In this document: positions 41,216 to 51,900 of the stretch, in pieces
How the letters are laid out: the number at the start of each line of letters is the position of its first letter
Numbering within the stretch: the stretch's first letter is position 1
Assembly (NCBI GenBank): GCA_001600495.1
Contig: BCKE01000071.1
Span: 53,008 to 117,007 of the forward strand
Direction of reading: 5' to 3'
DNA length: 64,000 bases
Source: Pilasporangium apinafurcum
Taxonomy: Eukaryota; Oomycota; Peronosporomycetes; Pythiales; Pythiaceae
Translations under genes and position numbers: made by a program
The notes under the pieces: model-generated
Database searches by the model: none
What the model was told of the DNA's origin: nothing
The model's input: only the letters and a program-made list of their open reading frames with translations

Positions 41216-41675
41216 CGGACGGACAGCTTGCGAAAATAAGATGAAAGATGCCTTTGAAGTAGTTGAGGTTTGTATGTCACTATCGGATTATTGCCACTAA
41301 GTCACTAAACAAAAACAATTTCGAAAGTGTCATAACGTGTTGATACGAGTCATAACGCTCTTTTTTCTTCACGACTCTTCAATCTACGATTGACGTCGAC
41401 CGTATCATCAAGCGAGTTCGCTTAGCCGCATTTCCCTTCGGCATCCGCAAAAGAAATCAACCGCACACTCGAAAAACGAGGACGACGCTGGCGCGAAGCG
41501 ACACGATTCCACCACCGATAACTTGCGTTCTAGCCCACTTCCGCCGCATTATCGACCATTATTGCATTCGCGATCGTCTCTACTATCGATTGATACTCGC
41601 CACGCAGTCATATTCGCTCTAGATCACTCGCAAATTGAAGTTCTTATCGGTCACCTTCATCGAAGAGTACAAAAA
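41216..41675. other. Spacer upstream of the S41-like gene
   Basis: About 460 bp. The S41 frame is open back to 41523 but only from a TTG. Promoter expected here; none assigned. Confidence 0.35.
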
Positions 41676-43158
41676 ATGCAGTTGTTTCCATCAGGAGGTG
41701 GATTCTTGGGACTCTCGTCGTCTACTATCCTGGAAATATTGATTCTTTGGCCACTAGAAATTTACGAATCGATTGCGATCCAGCCAGTCAGTTTTCTACG
41801 CCGTCATATGCCGACATTAGGTGGAACACTCGTGGTACTGATGACGTTGCAAGGCATCCTCCTACGGCTCTTTCTAGAGATGTTGCATGCAATTTTCGCG
41901 CGCGTGACATATTCACGGGACCCGGAGCTGAATTTCAGAACATTTTGGCTTGGCATGCGCGATCGGTACGCATTTTTAAATCAGCGACAGGTTGATTGGC
42001 AGTTTGTACACCAATTATTTGGCGACACAATTCAGTCGACAACCAGCGAAGAAGACTTGTGGATCGCGTTACAGGAAAGTATTGCGCTTTGTGACGACCC
42101 ATCGCTGTCGGTCTCTCGTGGTGGTAGTAATAATAGTAATTCATCAACGGTTGCGCGTGGACGGAAACTCTTGACAGCGGCTGCAATCAAGTACCAGCAA
42201 CAATCGCTGCATATTATCGAGAAGAACCATCTGACGGCTGGTGGACGCCACGTTGGTAACAATTTTGTCTGTGGAATCCTGAACGCACAAACGAGTCCCG
42301 GTTGGCGGATTGGCTACATTTGCTTGACCTCTATGGAAGGATTTGTGGATTTCCCACTACCTCGTGTTGATACACTCATGCCATCGTGGAACCAAGATGC
42401 TTTAGCAATGCGCTCTGAAACCAGCAAAAGCAAAGTGATTGTGCCGGAAATTTACGATCTCGAGTCGATGCGGTGGGCTCTGGAAGCAATTCTTAAGAGT
42501 CTCGGCGAGATTGATGCCTTGATTCTTGACCTTCGCTTCAACCAAGGCGGAGGTTCTGCAGCATCAGCCTTATCAATTGCGTCTTTTTTTGCGAATTCTA
42601 AGAAAGCGATGCTGGGGTTTACCACGGACGAGCGACTTCCAGGTGGTGACATTCACCGCTTTTCAAAACAGAAGAAATACTTTATCCCAACATCATCGTC
42701 TCGATCGTCTCGATATCAGGGACCAATGGTGGTGTTACAAAGCCAATACACACGCGGGTGAGTCAAATCTATTAGTATGATAATTGTAGGAATGGTGCTG
42801 ATCTGTGTTTGGCTGTTTGGTTTGTAGCACGGCTGAGCTTTTGTGTCTTTCGTTGATGAAGCGACCGCGTACCTGCCGCATAGGTACGACGACAGCCGGA
42901 AGCTTGTCGTCGACGCGCAAACTCCGGCTGCCAAACTATTGGACGGTCGAAATTCCTTATCAACGGTGTTTCAGTGCCGACGGTAAGTTGTACGAAAATG
43001 TGGGCATCCCTCCCACAAAAGAAGTTGTCGATATGGAAGACCTGGCACTGAATCAATCAGACCATACTGATCCGTCTTCACCTGGATCAACAAAAGACAA
43101 TGCCTCGGTGTTCGACCCATGTGTGAAGAAAGCCATTGAGCACATTATGAATGTGTAG
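41676..43158 (+). CDS. S41 (tail-specific/IRBP-like) peptidase-family membrane protein, probably inactive
   Basis: Join: 41676-42757 and 42828-43158 (70 nt intron, GTGAGT donor); 470 residues. A hydrophobic anchor at ~45-75 (GGTLVVLMTLQGILLRLF) is followed by the S41 fold: FWLGMRDRYAFL near the start, and ALILDLRFNQGGG (~282), the strand-turn signature of the family. The active-site region after the intron reads YTRGTAELLC where active S41 proteases have T-x-S-x-x-E, so the nucleophilic Ser appears to be Gly. The end (DGKLYENVGIPPTKEV) fits the family's DG ... GIxPD block. A poly-Ser/Asn insert lies at ~150. Likely a membrane-anchored pseudoprotease; the alignment at the active site is by eye. 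Confidence 0.75.
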
Positions 43159-43470
43159 AAGACGATGGCTCATATTGACACTTCACAGATGTGAAATCCC
43201 CTGGTTAGTCTCGTTACATTTTTTTTATAGTGTTTCTTTTTTTTTGCGAGAAGGGTACTCGTTATTTAATATATACTTGTTGCTGGTGAGTATGTGCATC
43301 GCGCCTGCTGTTATTGCTGCCGTGTTGGCGGTCTCTTATTAATACTCATGCTATTGGTGACTAGTGGGTGATCCAGCGCTCGAGTAAAGGTAATGATACA
43401 TTTGATCATGCAGGCGAATGCGGTTTTGAGACGATATGGGCGTGCCATCGAGATGAACTACAAAAAGACA
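43159..43470. other. Convergent 3' spacer
   Basis: About 310 bp between the stops of the S41-like and CARM1 genes; T-rich stretches fit 3' UTRs. No gene. Confidence 0.4.
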
Positions 43471-44759
43471 TCAAGAGTAAAGAGCAAAAGTACAGAATCG
43501 TCCGTCGTCGTTAGATGTGTCTGTACCTGTGAGGTCGATATCGTAGCTGAATTTCTTATTTCCGACGAAATGGAGATTGCCGCTAATCGTCTGCGATGCG
43601 TTTACCGCGATGGGCGTGGGCAACAGCAATCGACATTGGTACCAATGCGTGCCTGGCTCGTCCGGGGCAGTACTCAACACCACACGTGACGTCGAGCCGA
43701 TAAAATCCACCGTGAACCAGCACCCAAGGCCATGCATGATCGCTGAAGCAATAAAGACAAGTGGTGGTCAACGGTAATGATGAAAAATGATGACAAGGAG
43801 TACGTACCTGTTCGATCGATGCGAAAGTGGAACGGAATGTCAAACGTATACAGCTCGTCGGTCGATATGTCTTTGAAATCGAGCACATGCGTCACGGGAA
43901 CACTGGAAATGAGCATGCTGGAGGGAAAATATCCAACTACCGGCTGCGAGAAATGATTTTCCATTGCTCGCTCTCGCATGCCGGAGAGATTAACGCCGTA
44001 AAAATCACTTTGCTGCCAGAAAGCGACCTTTGCCATCTGTTCGCGATAGATATTCTCGTCGGAAAACGGCGAGATGAACATTGTACCAATAGACGGGAAC
44101 ATTCGGAAAGGCGCATCGGGACGTCGCCATTTCTTGCCAGCAGCGACATACGTCTCGAGCATGCGTTCATGCACCAAGAAGAACCCCATAGGCTCGGAAA
44201 CTACGATATCGACGTATTCTGGCAACTCCACATTCTCCATCTTCCCCTTAATCACGATAATTCGATCACTTAAACCATTCTGAGCGACGATTTTGCGCGC
44301 ACAATCGGCCATACCACTTAATTCGACGGCGTAGACACGCTTGGCACCAGCTTTGATCGCGAAAAATGCCAATATCCCCGATCCAGTACCGACATCCAGG
44401 ACGATTTTCCCTTCGAAATCCGTCGGATTCTCCAGCATGGCGCGTTCATAAGTGCTAGTTCGAATATGGTCCTGCAGCATGTTCTGTTGATGTAATAACA
44501 TGCCATAATACTGTGAGAACGGGTTCTCATCGTCATCATCTTTATCCTCGTGTTTCTCAGCTTGTCCGGTCACTTCCACGTCGTTTTCAGAGCGAGTAGT
44601 GAGAGTTGAGTGCGGAGATACGTGTAATACTTGTGGATGCGTGAGTTCTTGTTGCTTTTGGCCGAAATGCGTCCATCTCGCGGTTTCTTCCGCAACTCCA
44701 TGCGCACTGTCACCACCATTTCCGCTCTCCATCTTCGCCCAAACAACACTGGGGAGCAT
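43471..44759 (-). CDS. CARM1: Histone-arginine methyltransferase, CARM1/PRMT4 type
   Basis: Join: 43808-44759 and 43471-43742 (65 nt intron, GTACGT donor); 407 residues. Type I PRMT: transfers methyl from S-adenosylmethionine to arginine in histone H3 and other nuclear proteins. Visible: SQYYGMLLHQQNMLQDH (N-terminal helix with the YF-like motif), SAM-binding VLDVGTGSGILAFFA (~118), the double-E loop SEPMGFFLVHERMLE (~185), and the THW loop THWYQCR (~346) built across the intron. FIGSTSRVVLSTAP matches the CARM1 beta-barrel. The acidic N-terminus (DKDDDDE) is not conserved in animals. CARM1 is the closest family member by motif spacing. Confidence 0.92.
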
Positions 44760-44939
44760 TTGAAAGATACGCGTGAGTTCTTATTGGTCAAAATTTGTAT
44801 TATTTATTAGCCAATCGATATCGTTTGTTGGATTTCGTTAATTAACCGGTAATATTACTGATTCTTTGCAGACAGGACAGTTATGGCTACATTTCATTTC
44901 GGTAGTCGTTCGAAGCTCTGCCTGGTGCAAGTTTCTGCA

Positions 44940-47900
44940 TCATTTCAACTGCAAACTTTCACCTATGAGCAGCGTGACAATCCGCTTGTTATAGTTGTCA
45001 TTGTTCGCGGCCCTCTCCACGTATTCCTGAACGAAACACTGATCTCGAAGCCGTACAGATACACCTTTCGCCTGTGTAGGAGCCACTAGTACCTGTTTGT
45101 ACACGGCAACATCCATTCGCTTCTCAATTTGCTGCTTGAGTTCCAGCACAGTAGACTTTCGGCTGATTTGAATCGGCATGGGTGTATCCATGCAGCGCTT
45201 GAGCTTAGGGTTACTGAGCCCCACGATTTGGCTTTGCAGACATTTGATCCACACCACAATGCAATCTCCGGCTTGTCCATCCTCATTTTGCTCTCCACGT
45301 TGTGCATCATCGTCGTTCCCATCATCCTCATCAGAAAAATGCGTGGATTCTACTCTATCCCGCCTACGCTGAAGTTCCTGCTGATCTCTGACCGCCAACA
45401 GCAGCTTCTGATCTAACAATTGTTGCTCCAAAATAGCAATCCGCTGGCGTTGACGCAGCAGCTCCTGGTCTCGCTCAGGATCCCGATGGCGTTTAATAAA
45501 TTCTTCTTTTGCGGTAACAGCGCGAGCATCTACTTTATCAGCCCACTGTTTTGCTTGATGTACTCGACGTGGGCCAGTGCTTGGCGGTTTCTGCTTTTGA
45601 GTTATTGATGATTGTTTGGCGTGAGAATGAATTTCATTTTTAAGCTGCACAGCAACAACCTCTTCCATCTTCTCGCTCTGTTTATTTCGCGCTAATTGTG
45701 GTGCAGTCAGTTGCTGTTGTCGTTGCTGATATATTACCAATAGATATTGCAGTAATGGAGCGACGGGGTCAGTGCATTTTGTGACCGAATGTGAAGTTGC
45801 AAGTGCTGGAGACAACGTTCGATGGCGACCAAAGTGATTAATTGCGTGCAGAAACGCCTGGCCATCAATTGTTGGTGTTAACCGTGTACTGCAGTTTAAT
45901 TCTCCGTTTTTTTCGACTTTTTTTACTCGGAACCGCTTGATCAGTGCAGCACGTTCAGCCTTAGAACAAGACATGGGGAATGATTTGATCATCCGTTCAA
46001 ATTGCTTTGCATCCACATGAAAGGCCAGTCTGTCTGAGTTACTTTTATTGGACATGTCTTTGGCTTGTATAGCCAAAAGACGTTGCGTTAAATACTTGTT
46101 GACGTTTCGAGTTGTGCCCTTCCACTTTGCCCCCAGTCTTCGGCATCTTCTTTCATTGTCTTCGGCGTCTAAGTCACTATCCGTGTCACCGCCAATTCCC
46201 ACCATCTCCATGGCCAACACCTCTTTTGTTTCCCGTAAACCATCAATGAGTTTCTTGATGACATTCTCGCAAATTTGCTCCTCCGGCGGCTTGACCGCAT
46301 TTATCGCTGATTGCATTGCCTCTACACAACCGCTTTCAATGATTGCCCTAAACACTCGATTGCGAATCGGATTCTGCTTGAGTCCAAGCTCTTGCAAAGT
46401 CCGTTTATTCGGTGAATCATGACTCGAGTAAGCGGCAAACGCGTGCCATCCACTTGGGATTACCGTTAGGTTGTTGCCTGTGAAGTTCAGTACTTTCAGA
46501 TTCTCCAACTTCACGAGCTCTACAGGGACATTTTCAAGTTGATTCTCCTGAAGTTCGAGTTTCTCTAACAATGTACAGCTCAAAATCGATAAAGGAAGTT
46601 GCTTGAGTCTATTGTTATGCAATTTGCATACAACCAGGTGTGAAAATGACGTGAAAAAGGTTGTCGGCAATTCTTGAATCGCATTGTGCTGTAGATGCAA
46701 CTCTCGACACTGTGAAAGCAATGGTAGCTCCGGTACAGACCGGATTCGATTGAAGCTTGCATCTACTGTGAAAATGGATAGTGCACATAGTGAGCCATTT
46801 ACGTTGTGTTCTGAAAACGCTGGCAAGATACGAAGCTTATTATGATTCAGTCGTACATGTTGGATGGCCTTTGTTAGTGGATATACCATGAATTCACTCG
46901 CGAGCAGGTTATTCGACAGTGTCAACTCCTCCAAGTACTCCATTTCGGCAATTGAGGCTGGTAAGCGCTCTAATTTGTTGTAATGAAGTCGCAAGCAACG
47001 CAGCGATGCCTTCATCACCATCCCAAACTCCTCAGGAAGACTAGAGAGATGGTTTTGACACAGATCCAGTATCTCCAGTTTGCATTTGTTGTCATTCTCC
47101 CATTGCTTCAGTAATGATGCAGATATAGATCGCAGTTGATTATTGGCGAGATTGAGTATCTGGAGGTTGTATAGAGCTGTCAATTCCGTTGGGAATATTA
47201 CAAAGCGATTGTGGCTAAGATCAACTTCTTTTAGTGCCGCTAGACGATTCCAACTTTTTACTGTCCCTTTAAAGCTTTTTTCGCTGAGAAAATTGGCGGA
47301 AAGCATGAGCTTCTGCAATTTTTCGAGCATTGAGAGCTCCGACGGCAGCGTATGAAGACGATTATCACTCAGATCAAGCTCTTCCAGTTGCGGTAGCGCA
47401 GCTACAAAACCTGGAAATTCATTAAGTGATTGGCTGGAAAGATTAAGTCTGTGAAGTAGCTGTAATGAAAAGATCAACTGGTTCGCTACAGTTGTTTCTG
47501 ATTGAATCCATTGGTAAATGTGGGGATTATCGATCTTCAGCACATGTACTTGCTGTAACTCGGCTTGATATTCTGCGGTTCTAGAATCAACATTCGCCAG
47601 TGCTTTGTGGATTTTCGTAATCAACTCATTCTTCCTTGTGATGAGTGTGAGTTGTTGGCAACGCACGTGGTAGTGCGTCATTAGCTCGTTCAGATCCTCA
47701 GTCGCTCCGTCTTCGGCATCTGTTGCATTGATAAACATCGGTTTAAACTGCCACATCCGCATCAAATACGTTATTAATTCCGCGTCTTCAAGTATATATT
47801 CATCGCTTTTCTGACGATGAAAATGCAGAAAATCACTTAACGTTGTCATCCGTTCGCCACCAGGTACATCAACACTGTCAACACCTGGTTGCTCGTCCAA

Positions 47901-48836
47901 CCAGCGGCGGATCTGCTGGAATTCTTCATTGGAACACTGGCAGCCTGCCAGACTTTCCTTCGCCAACGCCATCAGTTTGTACGACCGCACAGCATCCGGG
48001 GGTGGACGAAACCCTTCACCGTGTTTCACATCGGCGATTTGTTCGAAAAGGTTCCTCAGCAACCTCTCACGTGGTGCTGGTAGCATTGAAATCGTCTGTG
48101 CAAAGTCCAAAATCCCAATTTCGTCTGGACAGTGTGGGTCGAGGCAATGCTGGATGAGCAATGGGAAGTGTGAAAGCAATATTGGCTCGCTATGGCCGTT
48201 CTCATCATCGATAGATGCGAGGTTCATATTGATTTCGTTGAACATAGTTATGAATTGCTCCTTGTTTATCGTCTCCGCCTCTATGTCCAGCAATTTGCGC
48301 AAAAAACGATGGAAACGTTGGCCATGCAATCGCAGTTGCAGTCGAAATTTGGCGATTTCTGTATATAAATCCACGAGGTAGCTCGCGAATTGCTTGTCAC
48401 CCAGGATTTCAGCTAAACACCGCAGTTTGGGATCGACGAGAAACTCGTTAGCATCATACTTGAGCCGTGTGCGATGGTGGGTGTCAATGCTTTTGATCTT
48501 TGATTCACTCGCTTGGACTTCTCGTGTGAGATCATCAAGTGCAGCATGTAATTTTGTGGCAGTGACGGTGAGTGTCATCCATTTTTCAAGGGCATTCGAT
48601 GATGAAGGTCGGGGCTGTCGAATCATTGATGCTTTATATCGTGTATTGATGGTTTGAGCGGATTGAGGTCGACGGCGATAGGATGGAGAAACACTACTTT
48701 GCTGCTCTTCGATGGTGATTGATGTAGGCTGAAGCAAGGAATCATAGAACTTGCGTAGAGTATTTACAGCAGAAATTTCGGCTTGCGATTTGCCGTCATG
48801 GCTACCCACCCAACCATTCAGACGAATTCCTGCCAT
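44940..48836 (-). CDS. Large leucine-rich-repeat protein with C-terminal ubiquitin-like domain
   Basis: 1298 residues, no intron; ATG 48836 is the first in the frame. The N-terminal ~460 residues are helical with EF-hand-like/armadillo-like character and no clear motif. LRRs occupy ~465-805 (LPQLEELDLSDNRLHTLP, LEVLNLANNQL-type units). A helical region, then a coiled coil (RQRQRIAILEQQLLDQKLLL), then a terminal ubiquitin-like fold (~1215-1298, STVLELKQQIEKRMDVAVYK) follow. No kinase or GTPase domain. Its ATG lies 160 bp from that of the divergent RCC1 gene, so the two share a promoter region. Role unknown; LRR plus Ubl suggests a scaffold. Confidence 0.82.
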   Translation of the reverse strand: MAGIRLNGWVGSHDGKSQAEISAVNTLRKFYDSLLQPTSITIEEQQSSVSPSYRRRPQSAQTINTRYKASMIRQPRPSSSNALEKWMTLTVTATKLHAALDDLTREVQASESKIKSIDTHHRTRLKYDANEFLVDPKLRCLAEILGDKQFASYLVDLYTEIAKFRLQLRLHGQRFHRFLRKLLDIEAETINKEQFITMFNEINMNLASIDDENGHSEPILLSHFPLLIQHCLDPHCPDEIGILDFAQTISMLPAPRERLLRNLFEQIADVKHGEGFRPPPDAVRSYKLMALAKESLAGCQCSNEEFQQIRRWLDEQPGVDSVDVPGGERMTTLSDFLHFHRQKSDEYILEDAELITYLMRMWQFKPMFINATDAEDGATEDLNELMTHYHVRCQQLTLITRKNELITKIHKALANVDSRTAEYQAELQQVHVLKIDNPHIYQWIQSETTVANQLIFSLQLLHRLNLSSQSLNEFPGFVAALPQLEELDLSDNRLHTLPSELSMLEKLQKLMLSANFLSEKSFKGTVKSWNRLAALKEVDLSHNRFVIFPTELTALYNLQILNLANNQLRSISASLLKQWENDNKCKLEILDLCQNHLSSLPEEFGMVMKASLRCLRLHYNKLERLPASIAEMEYLEELTLSNNLLASEFMVYPLTKAIQHVRLNHNKLRILPAFSEHNVNGSLCALSIFTVDASFNRIRSVPELPLLSQCRELHLQHNAIQELPTTFFTSFSHLVVCKLHNNRLKQLPLSILSCTLLEKLELQENQLENVPVELVKLENLKVLNFTGNNLTVIPSGWHAFAAYSSHDSPNKRTLQELGLKQNPIRNRVFRAIIESGCVEAMQSAINAVKPPEEQICENVIKKLIDGLRETKEVLAMEMVGIGGDTDSDLDAEDNERRCRRLGAKWKGTTRNVNKYLTQRLLAIQAKDMSNKSNSDRLAFHVDAKQFERMIKSFPMSCSKAERAALIKRFRVKKVEKNGELNCSTRLTPTIDGQAFLHAINHFGRHRTLSPALATSHSVTKCTDPVAPLLQYLLVIYQQRQQQLTAPQLARNKQSEKMEEVVAVQLKNEIHSHAKQSSITQKQKPPSTGPRRVHQAKQWADKVDARAVTAKEEFIKRHRDPERDQELLRQRQRIAILEQQLLDQKLLLAVRDQQELQRRRDRVESTHFSDEDDGNDDDAQRGEQNEDGQAGDCIVVWIKCLQSQIVGLSNPKLKRCMDTPMPIQISRKSTVLELKQQIEKRMDVAVYKQVLVAPTQAKGVSVRLRDQCFVQEYVERAANNDNYNKRIVTLLIGESLQLK

Positions 48837-48918
48837 CACCAACGTCTTGCCCGTGTTTCTCTTTCGCGGGTAGCTATTGGAACACTCTGCTTGTGCAAAC
48901 TTAAATTTAGCCCGCAAG

Positions 48919-48935
48919 TCTCATTGGAATTTGCC
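48919..48935 (+). promoter_or_regulatory. Inr/FPR promoter in a bidirectional 160 bp spacer
   Basis: TCTCATTGGAATTTGCC, ~62-78 nt before the RCC1 gene ATG (48997), within the short spacer shared with the divergent LRR gene (ATG 48836). Confidence 0.5.
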
Positions 48936-48996
48936 ATTCTAATACACTCATCGTGTCTTTTCAAGATCGCGATCTTGCTTGAGTAAATTGGGAGTA

Positions 48997-51900
48997 ATGG
49001 GCGCCGAGCATTCGCGCCCAGTAGTTGCCGCTTCAACTTGCTCTCCACTCACATGGCGCTCGTTGCACTGCGGCGCTCTTCATTACTCCAACATAGACAT
49101 CGCTCTATGGCCGCACTTAGTGCCATTCACGCAGTGGTTCACTGCTCAAGACGCACGGGTTTTAGCTGAGAAACTCCGCACACGCACTAAACCAAACATG
49201 CTGACATTCCAGGAATTCGTGCTTTGGCTCAATGCGCCGCATAATAAGGCCGATGTTGTGCTGCATCAGCCGTCGATACCCATTCGCAACGACATAATGA
49301 CACCAATTGGCATTGCTGCTAACCCAAGTGCAAGAAATCCACAGGAAGAAGCATCGACATTGATGCTCGAAATGGTGTTGGAGCATATCTTCCATACGTT
49401 TACACCACCAGGAGCAAAACTCTACGCGCTGGAGTTCCTAGCAGCGATGGTGGTGGTATCCCGAGCGATTTGGAAGTTTGAGGACAAGCTACAATTGCTA
49501 CTCGAGTTGTTCCATAATCGAGCAGCAACAGCTACATCGAAAATCACCACTGATAATGATGCTGATACTAGTCGGCGATTCAAAGAAACGGACGTCGCGC
49601 ATCTCTTTCTCTGTGTGATGAAAGGCGTGAGTAAAGCAACTATCGGTATCACCCAATTGTGGCACCAACATGGACTAGAAATTGCACCACTCGCCAAGAA
49701 ATTTGCACGCGAGTGTGTGGAACAAACAGTGGCTGCGGAACAACCACAGCAGCGCCAGATAGCCATTAAGCGGGACATTATACTAACTGAAGCTAAAATT
49801 CGCTATTATATTGCTCAGAAACCGAGTTTAACGCAGTTTTTGCGTTTTTTTGCGGGTGAAGAGCTCCGGAATCCAGGCACATTCGCACCTCTCCACTTGC
49901 CAGGCTCGGGAATAACGCTTCATGAACGCTATCGATGTGCCGTTGATCAGCAAACGCACTTGTATGAGTCGCTTCTACAAAACTATGTGACGTTTGAGGG
50001 ACGCCACGAGAGACGAGCGGTCAGTGCAGCGGTGTTAATCCAGTCTACGTGGCGCAGACGCTGTTCAAAATCTGTATTGGCGAAACATCGCAAGGACCGA
50101 ATGACGAAGCGCCATTTCTCGGCTCTGACCTTGCAGAACTTTGTCAGACAGCGTCGATTCGCTAAAGTGCTAGAGGAGCATGCAGCGATAGAGCGAGAGT
50201 CTCTGAATGGTGGCATGCTTATTGCTGGCTCTGGTCCATGTATCCCTCAGAAGAGCAGTAAACATAAAGGTCATCGGCAGACAGACAATCAGATAGCACT
50301 ACTGCATTTGATCGATATGTTCAAGCTCTCGAACGTGAAAATCGCAGCGGTTACCTTGTCTCGCACGAGTGCTTTAGCTTTAGAAGCGGACAAACAGACC
50401 ATATGGGCATGGGGAAAATGCATCCCTCTAGTTTACGATGATATGGGAACTTCATCATCCATCAATCATTCGAGTCAGAATACTCAGAAAACAGCAAGGA
50501 TGCGTCTGCTTCAGCATGTTCCAACTCGCTTAGCATATCGTTTCCCGTCACAGTCACCTGTGAAACAACTTGCGTGTGGATTACGTCATGCCCTCGCACT
50601 TACAGAGGATGGTATGGTCCACTCATGGGGTTTTAACGACCACGGTCAACTCGGCCATGGGCCTGCCGCCACGTTTGCAGCCCGAATGGCCATGAACAGC
50701 GCAAACACTAAAGCCTATGAATTATATTATGACGAACGGGATGGCCGTGAGACCGAGTTCCTCGCGCAACCGACTCACTTGTTTTATTTCCTTGGCTGTC
50801 CTGCGCAACAGGCTGAGCCGATTCGCGTCCAGCAAATTTGCTGTGGAGATTACTACTGTATGGCACTGAGTGAAGATGGCGATGTATTCACATGGGGGGA
50901 GGCTTCTGAAGGTCAATTAGGCCATGGAGACATGCATCCTGCTTACCAAGTAGCGTTTGTAGATTCACAGATGCTCAATTCTGCATACACATTTCTCTCA
51001 CAGCCTGAACCAGTGCTGGCATTGAGCGAAGACCGAATTATCCAGGTTGCCTGCCGGAAGAACCACTCGGTGGCGTTGACGAGTGATTCGAAGTTGTTTG
51101 AGTGGGGGAACTGGGGTAAACGGATAGGAAAAGACAGTGAACATGCGTTCCACCCGGTCGAGAATAAAATGACGAGAGCACTGAGACTGAGACACGTAAG
51201 TGTAGGGGACCATCATATGCTGGGTGAAGGCAGTAGCGTCTGGTTGACATTGGCGCCTTCACCATCAGTATCAGCTGAACAGAACGATGAGATCGGGTGT
51301 GCTGAACCTGGTACTGTAGAGCAGGAGGAAAAAATAAGCTTTTATTTGGCGTGTGCTACCCACAGCTGCTTATTGGAGACGATTGAACAACAATTTTGTA
51401 GTGATAAGCGCGTGTGGACATGCTGTATCATCGATTTCGACGCCGACGATCTAGAAGAAGGCGAAGACGAAGAAAGTGAAAGACAGATGCAACACGAGAA
51501 TGACGATTCAATCCAGTCGCTTTGGAAGAAGCGTGTTGTTCGATTTGCGCTGGATGTGGATGCAATTGATCTCTTTGACAGGAAAATGCGCCACTTGCGG
51601 CGGCTGGCTGCTGATCCACTCAGCAGCATCAAGTTTCGATACGAGAAACTGCTCAACACGTGGCTGCATGACCATGTAGACGAGCGATTAGTAATGTTTC
51701 CATGTGGAAAGCCTGCAGGTTTTTATGTGCAATTCCTCTTATCACCGCGTGCATCATTGTCTGGAGATTCTAGTCCAATAGAAACACGCACTGATGATTC
51801 GAGAGATGAGGTTGAAGAAGCAATACTCTCAACAGGGGATGCTGATCCATCGATTGCCGAGTTCTTTGTCTATGGATCCAATACACCAGCGACGCAACTC

